From contig CAZXIE010000076.1 in assembly GCA_964640065.1 (NCBI GenBank), positions 1-17,502 of the forward strand: DNA of 17,502 nt, given 5' to 3'. Numbering within the stretch: the stretch's first letter is position 1; every line of letters begins with the position of its first letter. This DNA comes from JAJRXG01 sp964640065 (GTDB taxonomy: Bacteria > Bacteroidota > Bacteroidia > Chitinophagales > Saprospiraceae). Below are positions 15,348 through 17,502 of the stretch, in pieces. The notes beneath the pieces are model-generated. The model did no database searches. It saw nothing but the letters and a program-made list of their open reading frames with translations, and had not been told where the DNA came from. The position numbers and the translations under genes are program-made.

Positions 15348-16580
15348 ATGGAATCATATAGCCTTTACCAGCTTAATGAGTACATCCGTCGTGTTATAGC
15401 TCTTAACTTCAGAGAACCACTCTGGATAGAGGCGGAGATATCCCAAGCAAAGAATAGCAGAGGTAACTTCTACCTCGAACTCATAGAGAAAGATGAAGAA
15501 GGTGATGGCATAGTCGCACAGACTTCTGCAGTCATCTGGTATCGCAATTTCAAGTTCATCGAGAAGAAACTTGGAGATATCGTTCATGACCTAGTCCAGG
15601 ATGGAACCCAAGTTCGTCTCAAGTGCAAAATAGATTATCATGAGAGATATGGGCTCAAGCTAGTTGTCGAGGATATCGACCCTAACTATACTTATGGCAA
15701 GCTAGAGCTTAAGAGACAAGAGATCATACTCAAACTAGAGGAAGAAGGTCTTAATGAGCTCAACAAGGGCTTAATCCTTCCGACTGTTATACAACGTATC
15801 GCAGTGATTTCTTCATCTGGTGCTGCGGGTTATCAAGACTTCAAGAAGCAACTTGATAACAACCCTTATGACTACACTTTTAAGGTCGATCTATATGACA
15901 GTGCAGTCCAAGGAGCGAAAGTTTCTTCAGACACAACTCAAGCTATAGATGAAATCATCAAGTCCAAAAAGGGTTATCACATAGTAGCCATCATCAGAGG
16001 CGGAGGATCTAAGCTTGATCTCTCTGGATATGACGATTACGACATAGCTAAGGCAGTCGCTCTTTCTGAGATACCATTTGTTATTGGCATAGGTCATGAT
16101 ATTGATTCTACAGTTACGGATATGGTGGCATGTGTATCTCTCAAGACTCCTACTGCTGTAGCCGACTTTATCATCGAGAAAAACATGATGTATGAGTCAC
16201 GCATCGAATCGAGCAGTGCCTCACTCATCCGCTCCGCTCAGGCAACCGTGAAGGAACAACAACAGTCATTGACTCTATACAAAGAGAGGATGACCTTACA
16301 GATAGATCGATTACTCCAAGAAGAAAGAAGTGCATTGGATCTGATAGGACATCGGATCAACTCAGAGGTAGAGTTACTTTTACAGCGTAACAAGCATGTC
16401 TTAGAACAAGCTACTCTAAAGATAGATGGTGTCGATCCTATAAGAATCCTACATCAAGGATATAGTATCATAAAAAAAGGTGATCGTAGTATTATTACTA
16501 CTAAGGATCTTCAAAAGAATGATGAAGTAACGATCGTATTACAAGACGGTACTGTCGAAAGTATCATCACAAAAGCTTAG
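15348..16580 (+). CDS. xseA: Exodeoxyribonuclease VII large subunit
   Basis: Large, catalytic subunit of exonuclease VII, which degrades single-stranded DNA from both ends. The 410-aa protein has an N-terminal OB-fold (about 20-115, starting REPLWIEAEISQAKNSRGN), then the nuclease core with IAVISSSGAAGYQDF (151-165) and IIRGGGSKLDLSGYDDYDIA (215-234). The conserved PFVIGIGHDIDSTVTD is at 243-258, and a long coiled coil (about 275-370), which mediates contact with XseB copies, follows. It starts 20 bp after sucC and ends 3 bp before xseB, so the three genes probably share a transcript. Slightly shorter than E. coli XseA. Confidence 0.95.
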   Translation: MESYSLYQLNEYIRRVIALNFREPLWIEAEISQAKNSRGNFYLELIEKDEEGDGIVAQTSAVIWYRNFKFIEKKLGDIVHDLVQDGTQVRLKCKIDYHERYGLKLVVEDIDPNYTYGKLELKRQEIILKLEEEGLNELNKGLILPTVIQRIAVISSSGAAGYQDFKKQLDNNPYDYTFKVDLYDSAVQGAKVSSDTTQAIDEIIKSKKGYHIVAIIRGGGSKLDLSGYDDYDIAKAVALSEIPFVIGIGHDIDSTVTDMVACVSLKTPTAVADFIIEKNMMYESRIESSSASLIRSAQATVKEQQQSLTLYKERMTLQIDRLLQEERSALDLIGHRINSEVELLLQRNKHVLEQATLKIDGVDPIRILHQGYSIIKKGDRSIITTKDLQKNDEVTIVLQDGTVESIITKA

Positions 16581-16583
16581 AAT

Positions 16584-16772
16584 ATGGCAAAAGCAAAATT
16601 CTCATACGACAAGAGTTACAAAGAACTCCAATCCATTTTAAGTGATATAGAAAATGGAGAGATCAGCATAGATGATCTAGATACTAAAGTCAAAAAAGCA
16701 CGAGAGCTCATCAAGCTCTGTCAAGAAAAACTCAGAGCTACTGAGAAAGAAATAGAAAAGATAGAAAGCTGA
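16584..16772 (+). CDS. xseB: Exodeoxyribonuclease VII small subunit
   Basis: 62-aa helical hairpin protein. The sequence KFSYDKSYKELQSILSDIEN and the following DLDTKVKKARELIKLCQEKL are typical of XseB, several copies of which coat the coiled coil of XseA. It begins 3 bp after the xseA stop, the usual gene order, and its stop lies 5 bp from the stop of the convergent shikimate kinase gene. Confidence 0.93.
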   Translation: MAKAKFSYDKSYKELQSILSDIENGEISIDDLDTKVKKARELIKLCQEKLRATEKEIEKIES

Positions 16773-16777
16773 TTATG

Positions 16778-17287
16778 CTATAAGGTTTCGACGATAGAAC
16801 TGACAACCTGGTCAACTTGGTTATCTGCGTCGATGATATAGTCTGCCTGATTATAGAACTCTTCTCTCTCAGTAAGATGTTTTTCGATATATACTGGAAG
16901 TTCTCTCTTCGATAGTCCAGCTATGAGAGGTCTTAAGTGGGATTCTTCTACTAGTCTTTGTTCTAAGGTTTGAACATGACACTTGAGATATACAAGCTCT
17001 CCCGACTCCTTCATCAGTTGAAGGTTATCATTATGACAGGGTGCCCCTCCACCTGTTGCGATCACTACGTGCTCTTGACTTATTGATCGGTGCAAAGCAC
17101 TTGACTCAAGTGACCTAAAGTCCTCTTCGCCATATCTCCTAAATATCTCCGGGATAGACAATCCAGATCGTGTGCTAATGACTTCATCGATGTCGATCCA
17201 ATCCCAAGAAAGTCTCTCTGATAGAGCAGCGGCGATAGTACTTTTGCCGCTTCCCATATATCCTATAAGATAGATACGATGAAGCAA
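16778..17287 (-). CDS. aroK: Shikimate kinase
   Basis: Phosphorylates shikimate at the 3-OH, the fifth step of the shikimate pathway to chorismate and aromatic amino acids. The P-loop GYMGSGKST, the shikimate-binding WIDIDEVI, R in FRRYGEEDFR, the ATGGGAP motif and the LID-type arginine in LRPLIAG are all present. The start is uncertain. The open frame reaches a GTG at 17329 (183 aa), directly abutting the yajC ATG. But a -7 element TATCTTCG at 17318-17311 would put the transcript start near 17304, and the extra residues YDIIFAANLIKTI are unlike the family. I therefore prefer TTG at 17287, giving LLHRIYLIGYMGSGKS with the P-loop near residue 9, the usual position. Confidence 0.9.
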   Translation of the reverse strand: MLHRIYLIGYMGSGKSTIAAALSERLSWDWIDIDEVISTRSGLSIPEIFRRYGEEDFRSLESSALHRSISQEHVVIATGGGAPCHNDNLQLMKESGELVYLKCHVQTLEQRLVEESHLRPLIAGLSKRELPVYIEKHLTEREEFYNQADYIIDADNQVDQVVSSIVETL

Positions 17288-17299
17288 AATGGTTTTGAT

Positions 17300-17307
17300 T
17301 AAGTTTG
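17300..17307 (+). promoter_or_regulatory. -7 promoter element of yajC
   Basis: TAAGTTTG, an exact TAnnTTTG match, 22 bp before the yajC ATG, predicting a leader of about 16 nt. It faces the aroK element a few bases away. Confidence 0.5.
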
Positions 17308-17310
17308 CCG

Positions 17311-17318
17311 CGAAGATA
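17311..17318 (-). promoter_or_regulatory. -7-like promoter element of aroK
   Basis: TATCTTCG on the minus strand, one mismatch to TAnnTTTG. With a transcript start near 17304 it supports the TTG start of aroK at 17287 and a leader of about 17 nt, similar to sucC and the DUF4412 genes here. Confidence 0.4.
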
Positions 17319-17329
17319 ATATCATACAC

Positions 17330-17502
17330 ATGTTCTTACAGGCTAATCCAGCACAGTTTACTCAGTTTTTATTTCCTCTGTTACTGATATTGGTTTTATA
17401 CCTCTTTTTTATACGCCCACAGGCAAAAAAGCAGAAGACACAAAAGACTTTTGAGGATTCTCTAGAAAAAGGAAAGAAGATCGTTACGACTTCAGGTATC
17501 AT
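17330..17502 (+). CDS. yajC: Preprotein translocase accessory subunit YajC (5' part)
   Basis: The first 57 codons are in the window; the gene runs off the right edge. A short N-terminus (MFLQANPAQFTQF) leads into one membrane span (LFPLLLILVLYLFF), then the family signature IRPQAKKQKTQK and the start of the cytoplasmic domain FEDSLEKGKKIVTTSGI. YajC associates with SecDF and the SecYEG translocon in the inner membrane. Its ATG directly abuts the furthest upstream GTG of the divergent aroK frame. Confidence 0.93.
   Translation, partial: MFLQANPAQFTQFLFPLLLILVLYLFFIRPQAKKQKTQKTFEDSLEKGKKIVTTSGI

Overview
The window looks like chromosomal DNA of a member of the Bacteroidota, probably near the Saprospiria. 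Three things point there. The predicted start regions repeatedly carry the Bacteroidota-type -7 promoter element TAnnTTTG. Several genes belong to families typical of the phylum: two DUF4412-like exported proteins, a Bacteroidota-type nucleoid-associated protein, and a Nudix hydrolase with the 'MYKI' N-terminal extension divergent from pyrE. Base composition is also moderately AT-rich. The placement rests on family knowledge and motif reading, not on a database search. I see no rRNA, tRNA, CRISPR array, insertion sequence, phage gene or pseudogene, so this is mostly ordinary core metabolism.

Layout, left to right. Positions 1-648 hold no convincing gene, only one possible 43-codon ORF. Next come a class-V aminotransferase (-) and a small lipoprotein (+), then a minus-strand pair of a very methionine-rich DUF4412-like exported protein and an OsmC-family peroxidase. 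A 37-kDa-type nucleoid-associated protein (+) and a second DUF4412-like exported protein (+) follow. Then comes lysC (aspartate kinase, -) with an overlapping SSAT-like acetyltransferase, and divergent from lysC a gene for a probable HTH-plus-ACT regulator (+). A Nudix hydrolase (-) is divergent from the cluster pyrE - M42 aminopeptidase - UbiA-like membrane protein (+). On the minus strand follow an exported protein of unknown function and the pair mdh - SelL/PRXL2-type redoxin. The window ends with sucC-xseA-xseB (+), aroK (-) and the first 57 codons of yajC (+).

How the genes connect. mdh and sucC are citric-acid-cycle genes transcribed divergently from a shared 193-bp region. lysC and aroK feed amino-acid synthesis and pyrE feeds pyrimidines. 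xseA/xseB form exonuclease VII, and OsmC plus the redoxin are thiol-based redox proteins. The most interesting locus is lysC/ACT-regulator. Their 100-bp intergenic region contains a perfect 17-bp palindrome just upstream of the regulator's start, as expected for an autoregulated amino-acid-sensing repressor of aspartate-family synthesis. Gene packing is tight: all five convergent gene pairs are 12 bp apart or less, one of them overlapping, and I see no clear intrinsic terminator.
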